A stretch of DNA of 11,691 bases from Oehlia diaphana (GCA_003833135.1 QZLH01001605.1:13284-24974), one strand, 5' to 3'. Positions 1 to 7,767 are shown, counted from the first letter of the stretch. Translations and numbers: made by a program. Notes: generated by a model from the sequence alone, not told the origin.

Positions 1-68
1 ACTATGATGATGGTTACATATTAAACATCTTTTTATGACAAATTTTATGAAAAAATATTTCAGGTCAA

Positions 69-207
69 TTTCTGGACAAATTCCGGACAAAAATGAGTGT
101 CCGGAAACGAGTGTGTTTTCCGAACAATTTCTGGACATTAATTGTCCAGAAAATGTCCAGGTACTTTGGACAAATTTTCCGGACAATTTCTGGACAATTT
201 CCGGACA
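69..207. repeat. Cluster of 11-bp-spaced TTTCYGGACA motifs in both orientations
   Basis: About ten copies of a ten-base unit TTTCCGGACA or TTTCTGGACA lie here. Forward copies start at 69, 80, 117, 128, 176, 187 and 198, so neighbours are exactly 11 bases apart, about one DNA helical turn. Reverse copies (TGTCCGGAAA, TGTCCAGAAA) start at 98 and 143, with a partial one at 154. The copies at 128-137 and 143-152 form a perfect 10-bp inverted repeat around a 5-base spacer. The block is much richer in GC than its surroundings. A 63-codon open frame crosses it, but its sequence only reflects the repeat, so I do not call it a gene. A single related TTCCGGACA occurs at 10888-10896. Confidence 0.8.
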
Positions 208-615
208 CTTATTTTTTATAGGGTAAAGTTTATTATTCGTTATTATTTTTTTTTGGAAATGATGCTATTAATACCCATTAACACTTCTTTATAATTAAAA
301 AGTATGAGAGGTTGATTAACTATATCGAACATATAGTCTGGGGATTTGCTAATTATGAACCAGAAAGTTTTAAATTACTAGAAGTTTGATATAATCTTAT
401 AAAAAGTTTAATACTTAGCGATTGCGATCGTTTAATAAAACTTTATATTATTTGGATATGAAGAAACAGCCAAAAATAAATTGATTACAGACATGTGCCA
501 AGTAATAAAACATGGCCAGGAAAAAGGCTTTTAAAAGATGATGACTTTGACTTTGACAAAAGAGAAGATGAGCTGCCAGACAATAATATGGAACTAGCAA
601 TATATTACTGTAGAG

Positions 616-679
616 GTAAATTTAACTTGATGATGCAATATTATTGATTATAATCAAAATAACATTATTTTATTTGTAG
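616..679 (+). other. Intact intron within the membrane-protein pseudogene
   Basis: A 64-base intron with donor GTAAAT at 616 and acceptor TTGTAG ending at 679. Joining g615 to gc680-681 restores a glycine codon and continues the reading frame from YYCRG into LKDTIIVAYLLEYY. This shows that the locus derives from a spliced gene by DNA-level duplication, not from a retro-copied mRNA. Confidence 0.7.
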
Positions 680-1550
680 GCCTTAAAGATACGATTATTG
701 TTGCATATCTTTTGGAATATTATTCTAGAAATCCAACGAATTGTGTGGGTTGGTTGTGTACTGTTTCTGCAATTCCTTTATTATTTAAATATAATTATGG
801 TTCGGTTTTCTTTTTTAATTCTAATTTTATTTCATCCAAAATTTGTGAATTTATGTATATAAATACTTTTTTTACATGAAACATAGACGATTTTGCCAGA
901 AAGTTATTAGATCAGGATCACCTCTTGAGTCAAGATCCTGACGAAAATATTCTGATAGAAAGTTATAATTGTGACACCAAATTTAGAGCTTTGACACTAT
1001 AGTTAAATTGAAGTCTAATGAATCTGTTAAACTTAAGTGGTATAATGATAATTGAATTTGGAACAATTTTAATGATTTAAAAAATAAATTAAAAAATATA
1101 GAAACTTCGAAAAATCACCATTAGCTTTACGAGTGAGTTCCTTTTCATGGCTTTACTATAAACAGCATTAAAAAGCAAAAAAAGAAGCATACCTTTTCTG
1201 AGATTTTGAAACGGTTTTCTTCTATACTTATACCACAACCGCGCCAAATCAAACAAAGTGAAACGAATAAGTTGAGTCCTTTTTCTAAGATGATACTATA
1301 TGAGAATAATGATGATATTTATGACAATCCAGCAATTGAAGCAGTTATCGACTTTCATTGGTGGAAAACAAAATTTTTCTTGTATTTACTTTGTCTTCGT
1401 TTTCTCATTTTTACCATTTGTTTTATATTAGTTAGTTTAGCATATTTGAATCGTAGTTACATTGTAATGGAAAATTTTTATTAGTTTTAATTATAATATT
1501 CTATTATTTGGCAAATTTATCAACTTATTATTGAAGTGAAACAGTTTCGT

Positions 1551-1558
1551 TATCATAT
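1551..1558 (+). other. Internal deletion junction in the pseudogene
   Basis: The frame reading EVKQFRYH ends at 1556, and a different frame reading ISDIGIYIYYVEIIFRAIIPFF begins at 1555. In the family as I remember it, these two segments are separated by roughly a hundred residues carrying helices S2 to S4. Their direct abutment, with a change of frame, marks a deletion. The junction falls in a short TATCATATC sequence, so microhomology may have been involved. Confidence 0.6.
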
Positions 1559-1737
1559 CAGATATTGGAATTTATATTTATTATGTTGAAATTATTTTCC
1601 GAGCTATAATTCCATTCTTTTTTTGTGATACTTGCATTTGCACACTCAATGCATTTAAATATTTTTTATTATTTTAATTTATTGATTTCTTTTCAAATTT
1701 CTTATGATTAATTTTCTTCATTTTATAATATTTATAG

Positions 1738-2037
1738 GTTTATTCTACTTAGAGATCCTAAAAACACTGAAATCAGAGAATCTACATATAGTGGAGTTGC
1801 TAAGGATCCATCAACAAATGGGACTCTATATTATATTAATCTTAAACCTGATCCTAAATCTAGTAATGATAACCCATTTTCAACTTATTATACAGCAATA
1901 GAAGCCACATATTTTTGGATGAGTGGTAATTGGATTCAAAGAGATAAGTTTGATAATTGGGCTGTTGGTGCATTTACCTTAATTGCTAGTATATTCCTTG
2001 TAATCATTTTACAAAATATCTTGATTGCTTTTATGAA
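1738..2037 (+). other. Clean pore-region exon remnant of the pseudogene
   Basis: This exon is open for about 100 codons in the frame that starts with FILLRDPKN after the acceptor at 1736-1737. It contains DNPFSTYYTAIEATYFWMSG and WIQRDKFDNWAVGAFTLIAS, followed by a hydrophobic helix, FLVIILQNILIAFM. The order of a linker, a re-entrant pore-like segment with aromatic residues and a final membrane helix is what TRP/polycystin-like domains show after S5. A 65-codon frame that overlaps it in another register is a shadow. The exon lacks a usable splice donor at its 3' end: the expected GT at 2038-2039 is AC. Confidence 0.65.
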
Positions 2038-2343
2038 ACAATTATTTTTTTGCAAATTTAGTAAAATAACTTACCTGACATTCTCTTATATTATTTAACT
2101 TTTTTATTTAGTGGTGTATATGTAACAGCAGGAACTAAGGGTAAACGAAAATTATTAAGATATCAAGCAAATTATATAGCAACTTTTGAAGCATTTCATG
2201 TTCGGTTTTCGGATTCTGAACTTGAATATGAACCAAAACATACATATTACTCTAGTCCAGCTAAAAATTTTGAAGAATGATATAATACAAGAAAAAGTGA
2301 ACAAAGTTCTATTTATAAAGATTTTGAAGAAACATCAAATATT

Positions 2344-2631
2344 ATGATGAATATTTTTAGAGAAAGGAATTACGACAACCATTCACTTTTAACTTATAAT
2401 AATAATATTAAAAAAATAATTGAAAATTATATTAATTTAATTAAAGATATAAATCATGATCTTAAAGATTTGATTGAAAGGGTTAAAGACAAAAATTCAA
2501 TTGAAGAAATTGAAAAAATTGGAAATACGAAAAATGATGTAAAATTTAATATTGAAAAATTACATTATATGTTAGAGAAATTGAAGTTGAAGAAACAATT
2601 TTGTAAATTTAATTGTAGCTTATTTTATTAG
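2344..2631 (+). other. Coiled-coil C-terminal tail of the pseudogene, still open
   Basis: The frame remains open for 95 codons from 2344 to the TAA at 2629-2631. It continues directly from the block 2112-2343, which has one TGA at 2278-2280 where the family has tryptophan (EE-W-YNTRK). The protein is rich in Glu, Lys, Ile and Leu (NNNIKKIIENYINLIKD, then DLKDLIERVKDKNSIEEIEK), typical of an amphipathic coiled coil. The last residues, CKFNCSLFY, are probably read past an altered normal end. I treat it as part of the broken gene, not as an independent gene. Confidence 0.55.
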
Positions 2632-2657
2632 CTTTTTAAAATTTATGATATTATAGG

Positions 2658-2663
2658 AATAAA
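2658..2663 (+). terminator. AATAAA poly(A) signal candidate after the pseudogene
   Basis: A canonical AATAAA lies 27 bases after the stop of the coiled-coil frame. In such AT-rich DNA the hexamer is common by chance, so only its position supports it. Confidence 0.35.
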
Positions 2664-2875
2664 TGTAATTAATTATGTTCGATATCATAATCAAACTTCA
2701 TTTTTTTTTATTTTTTTAATTTTGGGTCGTGATATCCACGTGACTTCGCGTATTTGTATTACTTCGCATTTTAAAATAAAATTTTTTACATAAAGTGGAG
2801 ATAATTGATGTAGAAAATGTAGAAATGAAATTTAATATTTAGTCATCGAAAAATGTGAATAAATTTATTCAATAG

Positions 2876-3046
2876 ATGAATTATGCTCTCGATGAAAATA
2901 AACGTTCAGGTTCAGAGCGTGTTGCTTATGAATTTCGCACTAAAAGAACTTCAGCCATTGATATTGATAATAAAATTTTTCATATATTTCCCATTTCCTG
3001 TTCAAAATGCTTGTTAATGGATTTTGCGCTGTTGAAGGACGAATAG
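2876..3046 (+). other. Unrecognised 56-codon open frame, possible gene fragment
   Basis: The frame runs from ATG at 2876 to TAG at 3044-3046 and encodes 56 residues with a mixed, non-repetitive composition: a charged first half (KRSGSERVAYEFRTKRTSAI) and a half with Cys and hydrophobic residues (ISCSKCLLMDFALL). A frame one step away continues with GRIDKGKTALRLISPIAID, so a frameshifted remnant of a longer gene is possible. There is no recognised domain and no clear splice or promoter context. It could equally be chance. Confidence 0.2.
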
Positions 3047-3723
3047 ATAAAGGAAAAACAGCGCTAAGACTTATATCTCCAATTGCAATTGATTATTTTT
3101 TCATCAGCGCTTGTTACCTTGTCTTCATATATTTCATGAAAATATGCATGATAATACAAAGTTGCTGATATCCGATTTATGGGAGAGATTGATTAATAAT
3201 AAACCTTATAAAGATTAGAAGTTAACATGCGTTTTTTTTACTTTTCTATATACTCTAGATATCATTAACACGTTTTAATGACAGGATGGGGAGATAAATG
3301 ATAAGTTGAAAAGAATCAATAAAGAAAATTTGAGAAAGTAGGGATTTTGAGGGTGTATATATATCTTTTCTAAATAGAATAATAAGTAATATGTGTGGGA
3401 AACTTTTCTGATCATACTAAACATCACATATGTTACACCGGATGCGGGATTACAAATCTACTAAAAAAGGATGATTATATGTGGCTTGTTATGATGAAAT
3501 ATTTAATTTATCATTACGCGAAAAGAAATGATCGCATCTGAAAAAACGTATGTATCAGGAAATTTTTAAACCATAAACTGTCATTTCTGTTCGGCTGATT
3601 TTTTAGAGAAACACCACCTTCGTAAAGGTGTGATGTCTAACAGTCACAGATTAAAGAGAGGATAACTCAGATTTTTCGTTTAATATAACCCACTTAGTTT
3701 TCAAAAATGAGAGAAAATATTTA

Positions 3724-3827
3724 GGCCAGAATTATAAAATTTGGCCAGAATTACAAATAAAATTACAAATCACATGACATGTGTATTTCTACTTATAACT
3801 CTGGCCGAAATTATGATAATTCTGGTC
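3724..3827. mobile_element. 104-bp foldback, MITE-like element (GGCCAGAATTAT termini)
   Basis: The left arm begins GGCCAGAATTATAA and repeats GGCCAGAATTACAA about 20 bases further in. The right arm, read on the minus strand, begins GACCAGAATTATCATAA and continues CGGCCAGAGTTATAAG. The two arms pair over roughly 45 to 50 bases with a few mismatches and one small indel, meeting at the central palindrome CACATG-a-CATGTG (3771-3783). It has no coding capacity. This is the structure of a non-autonomous foldback or MITE. I cannot see a convincing target-site duplication, and the flanks are too AT-rich to judge. Related pieces lie at 6229-6253 and 10155-10170. Confidence 0.7.
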
Positions 3828-4439
3828 ATGTTTTTTGTCCCTTGGACAGCCTGGAGAAAATAAAATTCGTTCTTATTTATGAAAGAGAAAAAACAAGAAT
3901 AAAACGTTTATTCATGAAGAAATAGTAATTTATAAAAAATTATTTTAAAAACTTTGTATATGGAGGATATGGAGGGAAAAAAAAATTTTTTTATGGTTAA
4001 TCACGCACATGATTTAGTCGGACAATTAATATGTTTGATGCCAATTTGGTTGATATTGATATTTATTTTCTAAAAAAAGTAATTAGGTTTATGATCAATC
4101 TATATTAATCATTAATTTTTTACCTTATAAATTATTTATTAATTACACCATTGAAAAAAAACTTATTGTTACGATTTAACTTGAAAAGGCTCTGACTTTC
4201 AAACAAGCTTTTTCATCTATTGATTTCCTTAAAAAAAAAAAATTCAGACTCCCCATCACCCCATCAAATTAAGTATTATTAAATATTATTAAGAATATCA
4301 TTTGGTTATTATGATGTCATCAGCCATTTATATTAATTTTTTCCCTTAAAAAACTCAGGCTTTCCATACTTGTTTATTATTGTTTACCTAAGAAAATATT
4401 CTCAATTACTAATAAATAAATAATTTTCTCTCCTAAAAG

Positions 4440-4515
4440 GTCTTATCCTTTCAAATAAGACTATTATTCTCCCTTCCATATTTTTAAAATAATCTCTCAA
4501 ACAAAAGCTAGTACA
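4440..4515 (+). promoter_or_regulatory. Probable promoter/5' UTR of the DUF262 gene
   Basis: The 75 bases before the ATG contain pyrimidine-rich tracts (CTATTATTCTCCCTTCC) and a 7-bp inverted repeat, GTCTTAT/ATAAGAC, at 4440-4446 and 4455-4461. CT-rich leaders are common just before fungal start codons. No clear TATA box can be singled out, and the start of transcription cannot be placed. Confidence 0.35.
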
Positions 4516-5920
4516 ATGGATGAAGCACTTACAAAACCAAGGAATGTCACACATACTATGTACAAGTTATATGGCTGGTTACAAACGGGAGTGGTTGACT
4601 TGAGCCCTGAATTTCAAAGAGGTAAATAACACTGAATGATTTAAAAGATATTTTGTTATTGTTTTCACAAAAAAAATAGCACAACATTATTAACGAACAT
4701 TTTATTTTTGCTTATATACATATATATATTTTTTTAATATTTGCATTATAGATGTAGTATGGCCAATAACAAAGCAGTCACATCTAATTGACTCTGTACT
4801 TAACAACTTTTATATCCCACCTGTAATCTTCTCTTGCAAAATTCTGGATGGTAATAGAAGATGGGTTCGCGTTTGTATTGATGGTAAACAACGTCTTACT
4901 GCTATCAAAAAGTAAGTATTTATCTAAGTTTGACAATATTATACTGTGACACTATAAATAAATTTATTAACATAAATTACAGTTTCATGGACAATAAAAT
5001 CACCCACATTAACCCTGCTATTGGTATTAAATCTAAGCGCTTTTATGATGATCCCAATCATACTTCTTTAACAGAAGCAGAACGTGAAATATTTGATTGC
5101 TCTGAGCTTCTTTGTGGTGAGTTATTAAAAAATAGATTTAATTGTGATAAATTGTTGTAACCACATATAATTGAAAAGGTTTTTCCTAATAATATTATAT
5201 TATTTAGTTGAATACTATGACCTTTCTTTGCAACAAGAACAAGAAATTTTCAGTCGTGTGCAACTGGGAGTTGCATTAACTCCTGCTGAAAAACTTCAGG
5301 CTATTAGCAGTCCAATGAGTGATTTCGTTCATGCAGTCTACAATAAATATTCTACCCTTTCTTCCATAGTGGATAATAAACGTGCTCGTCCTTTTCAACT
5401 TATTGCACAATCTTTACACATGATTGAAACCGAACCAGAAAAATTTAATGCTACTCCCATCACAATTGCTAAATACTTGAAAGAAGATCGTGAAGTCCCT
5501 AGAAGTCTCAAAGCATTGATTAAACATGTTTATTCAATCATAGAGGATATGATCAAAGTTAATATTGAATTATTCCATCGTAATCATAAACTATCTCCAG
5601 TAGAATTTGTCTTTTTAACCTATATGATTGCCAAATTACCAAAGTTACAAATCTATCAGTATCAAAAATGTCTTTTATCTATGAGGGAACATGTTTGGGA
5701 CAAGCATGATGAAGTCAGATTTAATTCTAAGGTCTTTAACACATTGAAAGTGTTTATCGATAATTTGGAATATAAATTCACTTCAAATCACAAAATTAAC
5801 TCAAAAAATTTTAATCCTTCAAGTAATAGTTATGATACTTCAGCTTCATCTAGCCGAGGATCATCTAGCCGAGGATCATCTAGCCGAGGAAGTAAAAGAG
5901 TAAAAATTTCAGAATATTAA
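4516..5920 (+). CDS. DUF262 (GmrSD N-terminal, ParB/Srx-fold) domain protein, four exons
   Basis: Exons at 4516-4621, 4752-4911, 4983-5116 and 5208-5920 join to 1113 bases, 370 residues plus stop. All three introns (130, 71 and 91 bases) start GTAAAT, GTAAGT or GTGAGT, end in AG, and keep frame. The protein carries DUF262 hallmarks: PEFQRDVVWP at 31-40, IDGKQRLTAI at 78-87 and FSRVQLGVALTPAEKLQA at 148-165. The first two correspond to the QR and DGQQR signatures of the ParB/sulfiredoxin-like nucleotide-hydrolysing fold; here the first Q of DGQQR is K. The rest is mostly helical, then a Ser/Asn-rich tail with SSRGS three times (residues 347-362) and a basic KRVK end that could act as a nuclear signal. 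In bacteria, DUF262 is the GmrS half of GmrSD type IV restriction enzymes, partnered with an HNH DUF1524 half. I see no HNH motif here, so nuclease activity is not implied and the cellular role is unknown. The start is the first ATG that keeps the conserved N-terminus. Confidence 0.9.
4622..4751 (+). other. Intron 1 of the DUF262 gene
   Basis: It starts GTAAAT at 4622 and ends TTATAG at 4751. Splicing joins G to AT and gives Asp36, restoring QRDVVWP, which is the conserved block and strong proof of the junction. Confidence 0.88.
4912..4982 (+). other. Intron 2 of the DUF262 gene
   Basis: It starts with the consensus GTAAGT at 4912 and ends TTACAG at 4982. Splicing joins AA to T (Asn89) and continues LTAIKNFMDN, as expected in the family. 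Confidence 0.88.
5117..5207 (+). other. Intron 3 of the DUF262 gene
   Basis: It starts GTGAGT at 5117 and ends TTTTAG-like (ATTTAG) at 5207. Splicing joins G to TT (Val134) and gives LLCVEYYDLS. Unspliced, the frame would run into a TAA at 5158-5160. Confidence 0.88.
5846..5890 (+). repeat. Three perfect copies of a 15-bp unit in the DUF262 coding tail
   Basis: The unit TCATCTAGCCGAGGA occurs exactly three times in tandem (5846, 5861, 5876). It keeps frame and encodes SSRGS three times. Perfect identity suggests a young expansion, so the copy number may vary between strains or nuclei. Confidence 0.95.
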
Positions 5921-6041
5921 TAACTGAAGAATAACTAATGTAAAAGAAATTGAAGGAAAGAATTAGAAAAAAGCGTGATGATATACTTTATTTTTTATTA
6001 TTTATCCTGTGATAATTAAATGTTATTAAATGTACGTAACT

Positions 6042-6056
6042 TCACGTGAAAATAAA
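6042..6056. promoter_or_regulatory. TCACGTGA octamer followed by AATAAA
   Basis: The palindromic E-box octamer TCACGTGA occupies 6042-6049, and AATAAA follows at 6051-6056, about 130 bases after the DUF262 stop. The AATAAA is a plausible poly(A) signal for that gene. The octamer is a CACGTG site of the kind bound by Cbf1/Pho4-type bHLH factors in fungi, but binding here is not shown. Confidence 0.4.
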
Positions 6057-6228
6057 TATTACTAGTTGCAGCTGTTACGCAAATGCTTTATTTTTCTTAC
6101 GCAAATAAAAACATAATGTACTGAATGATTAAAAAATATCAATTAAACAGTTGTTTTCGTGAGATCAAACTTTAAATGCCGGCAACGATTAACAAACAAA
6201 TGTTTAATTATCAACACGTATTTTCCAG

Positions 6229-6281
6229 GGCCGGAATTATGATAATGCTAGTCAATACCTAAAAAGGCAATAATTCTGGGC
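6229..6281. mobile_element. Small foldback related to the 3724-3827 element
   Basis: The sequence at 6229-6253 (GGCCGGAATTATGATAATGC, then TAGTC) matches 22 of 25 bases of the right end of the 104-bp element at 3803-3827 in the same orientation. The partner ATAATTCTGGGC at 6270-6281 pairs with the start of the unit with two mismatches. It looks like a shortened or decayed copy of the same non-autonomous element. Confidence 0.55.
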
Positions 6282-6368
6282 GACGTTATTTAGATTATAT
6301 TATATAATTATACTGTTTTTTGCTAATACCATACAGTATGCTTTAAACTTGTTTGTCAATATAAATTA

Positions 6369-6491
6369 GGGCCTGGCTCATTTCACCGACAATCATTTCA
6401 CCGAAGTAATCTCACCAGCAGACGTTTACTTCTCGTTTACTGCGGTGAGATAATGGTCGATGCAATGATTATCGGTAAATGAATGAGACTC
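6369..6491. mobile_element. Foldback element with CATTTCACCGA repeats
   Basis: The left arm contains CATTTCACCGA twice (about 6379 and 6393) followed by ATCTCACC. The right arm, read on the minus strand, gives TCATTTACCGATAATCATTG and ends ATCTCACCGC. The arms align over about 45 bases with scattered mismatches around a short centre at about 6415-6442. The element has no coding capacity and sits in much more AT-rich DNA. It is MITE-like but unrelated in sequence to the GGCCAGAATTAT family. Confidence 0.65.
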
Positions 6492-6573
6492 AATTTGCTT
6501 GAAAAGCATTTTCTTGAGCGCGAATTTTGACCGTTCATAAAAAATTGAAGTCGATAATTTTTATTTTACTAAA

Positions 6574-6610
6574 TTTTTTTTTTTTTATTTTTTTTTTTTT
6601 TTTTTTTTTT
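6574..6610. repeat. T homopolymer tract
   Basis: A run of about 37 bases is all T except one A. It is directly followed by GA and the perfect 16-bp palindrome CATACTTTAAAGTATG at 6613-6628. The exact length may be affected by sequencing error. A tract like this can also be the poly(A) tail of a minus-strand retro-insertion, but no retroelement is visible next to it. Confidence 0.9.
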
Positions 6611-7767
6611 GACATACTTTAAAGTATGAACATAATGTGATTTAATTAACTTTCAAATTTAATAAGAAATCGTGCAATCAACGTAATGAATCAATGGAGT
6701 CATTTTATTAGTACTAAAAAGTTTTTTGTTTCAAAGCAAAAATTCTATTTTCAGAATAATAATAACTTTAGGGAATATTTTGTTTGTTTCACAATACAAG
6801 CGCCGTTTTGTAACTTTCACAAAATGAAACTTAACTTATTAAATAATCGTATTATTAAATTTTTTTTTTGATGTTTCATAAAAAAATGCTAACATTCAGA
6901 ATAGAAATGGGCGTTGGCGATCGATAGAAATGGAACAACTTAGAACGTGTAGATTATTCTTTTTTTGGATTATGCCAAATGTGGAACTATGAATAAATGA
7001 TTAAAGTAATCTGTCCGCCCGAATGGCTTAATCATATATGTATGTCGTTATTATATAGTGATTTACTTATAAATTGAATAACAGCCTTAGAAAAAAAATT
7101 TATCTCGTTTGTCTATTTACTTTATATAATAGAAATTTAAAGATCAACTCAATTCTATATTCAATTTCTATGTATTAAATACATTAATGCATTTGGTTAA
7201 TAACTGAAAATTTGGAAACAAAACTGCTTTCGAATTAATACTAATTAAAAATATTAAAAAATTATTATTAGCATATATGTATATGCTGTGTATACACTAC
7301 ATATATATCATAAATGTAGGATTTTTTCATTTTATTATAAAATCAAGAAACTAAAATCATAAAATTTTGAAATTTTTTTTGCTTGCGTGATGATCTAAGA
7401 AACGAAAATAAGATAACAGAAAATTCTACGACAAAAGAAAAAAAAAAGAATATTTGTAACACTATTAATTTTTTTTTTAGAATGAAACTAAATTTGAAAC
7501 TCTTTATGCAAGTATTACATTATGATATCATACAAAAGAATAAAGTTTAACAAATAATTAATTGTTTATGTAAAAACGATAATATTTTGTGGTCAGCAAA
7601 ATGCGAAAATAGAAGTTTATAAGGGATTCCTAATTTAGAAATAATAATATCATTATCATATCGACATATTTAGTAACTTATATTAAATCGAAATGTAAAA
7701 TAAATAAAGTTGTATGTAAACGAATATAAAGAAGTCCTTTTCAAATTTTCCAATGTCTACGAAACGA

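Larger units (their letters stand above)
303..2631 (+). pseudogene. Decayed WD40-linked, TRP/polycystin-like membrane protein, C-terminal part
   Basis: Translating piecewise gives a collinear protein resembling the C-terminal half of a large Rhizophagus membrane-protein family (WD40 N-terminus, ion-transport-like C-terminus; family assigned from memory). Recognisable blocks are NKTWPGKRLLKDDDFDFDK (about 495-560), MELAIYYCRG (to 615), KDTIIVAYLLEYYSRN (from 685), DDFARKLLDQDHLLSQDP (887-940), LSPFSKM plus the first membrane helix (about 1271-1450), a pore block (1738-2037), a cytosolic segment and a coiled-coil tail. Introns fit in phase at 616-679 (GT-AG), 800-886 (donor GTTCGG) and 1651-1737 (donor GC). 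A fourth ends at 2111, but its donor position (2038) reads AC. Breaks: TGA at 387-389, 1053-1055 and 2278-2280; frameshifts near 455, 490, 1003, 1138, 1477, 1517 and 1622; an internal deletion at about 1551-1558. The WD40 part is not recognisable upstream, so the copy is 5' truncated or interrupted. It is not expected to give a working channel. Confidence 0.78.
2640..4515. other. Gene-poor stretch between pseudogene and DUF262 gene
   Basis: No convincing gene is visible on either strand. One frame at 2876-3046 opens with ATG and runs 56 codons with a more protein-like composition than its surroundings (MNYALDENKRSGSERVAYEF at the start). I do not recognise it, and the frame that follows (GRIDKGKTALRLISPIAI, about 3040-3090) is in another register, so it may be a broken fragment. 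A CACGTG lies at 2737-2742. A short hairpin, CACCTT-cgta-AAGGTG, lies near 3613-3628. The 104-bp foldback at 3724-3827 is listed separately. From 4200 on, the + strand becomes rich in C and T tracts, as in the promoter zone of the next gene. Confidence 0.6.
5921..7767. other. Non-coding repeat-rich stretch between DUF262 and HMG genes
   Basis: No gene is supportable. The stretch holds the presumed 3' UTR of the DUF262 gene, two small foldbacks (6229-6281, 6369-6491), a T tract, a perfect 16-bp palindrome at 6613-6628 (CATACTTTAAAGTATG), an inverted repeat GCATAT-atgt-ATATGC near 7271-7286, and AT-rich DNA. A 61-codon frame at 6686-6871 is low-complexity and Phe/Asn-rich, and is not believed to be a gene. 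The region just left of 7768 is the 3' side of the minus-strand HMG gene. Confidence 0.6.

Noticed and set aside
69..207. CRISPR array
   Set aside because: Units are ten bases with one-base gaps and mixed orientation; there are no unique spacers, and the organism appears eukaryotic.
35..226. 63-codon open frame at the left edge
   Set aside because: Its sequence is only the translation of the TTTCYGGACA repeat cluster; no domain and no gene context.
1704..1901. 65-codon frame rich in Leu and Ile
   Set aside because: It begins inside an intron and overlaps the pore exon in the wrong register; the true family frame starts with FILLRDPKN at 1739.
3608..3632. tRNA arm or riboswitch-like hairpin around CACCTT-cgta-AAGGTG
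   Set aside because: Only a six-base stem with no cloverleaf or flanking conserved elements.
4930..5160. 76-codon frame read as a separate gene
   Set aside because: It starts within intron 2 and runs into intron 3 of the DUF262 gene; only 4983-5116 is coding.
5171..5207. ATG at 5171 as the start of a 249-residue protein
   Set aside because: The first residues come from intron 3; splicing to 5208 restores the conserved VEYYDLS block.
6686..6871. 61-codon frame rich in Phe and Asn
   Set aside because: Low-complexity composition typical of AT-rich DNA; no domain, splice site or promoter support.
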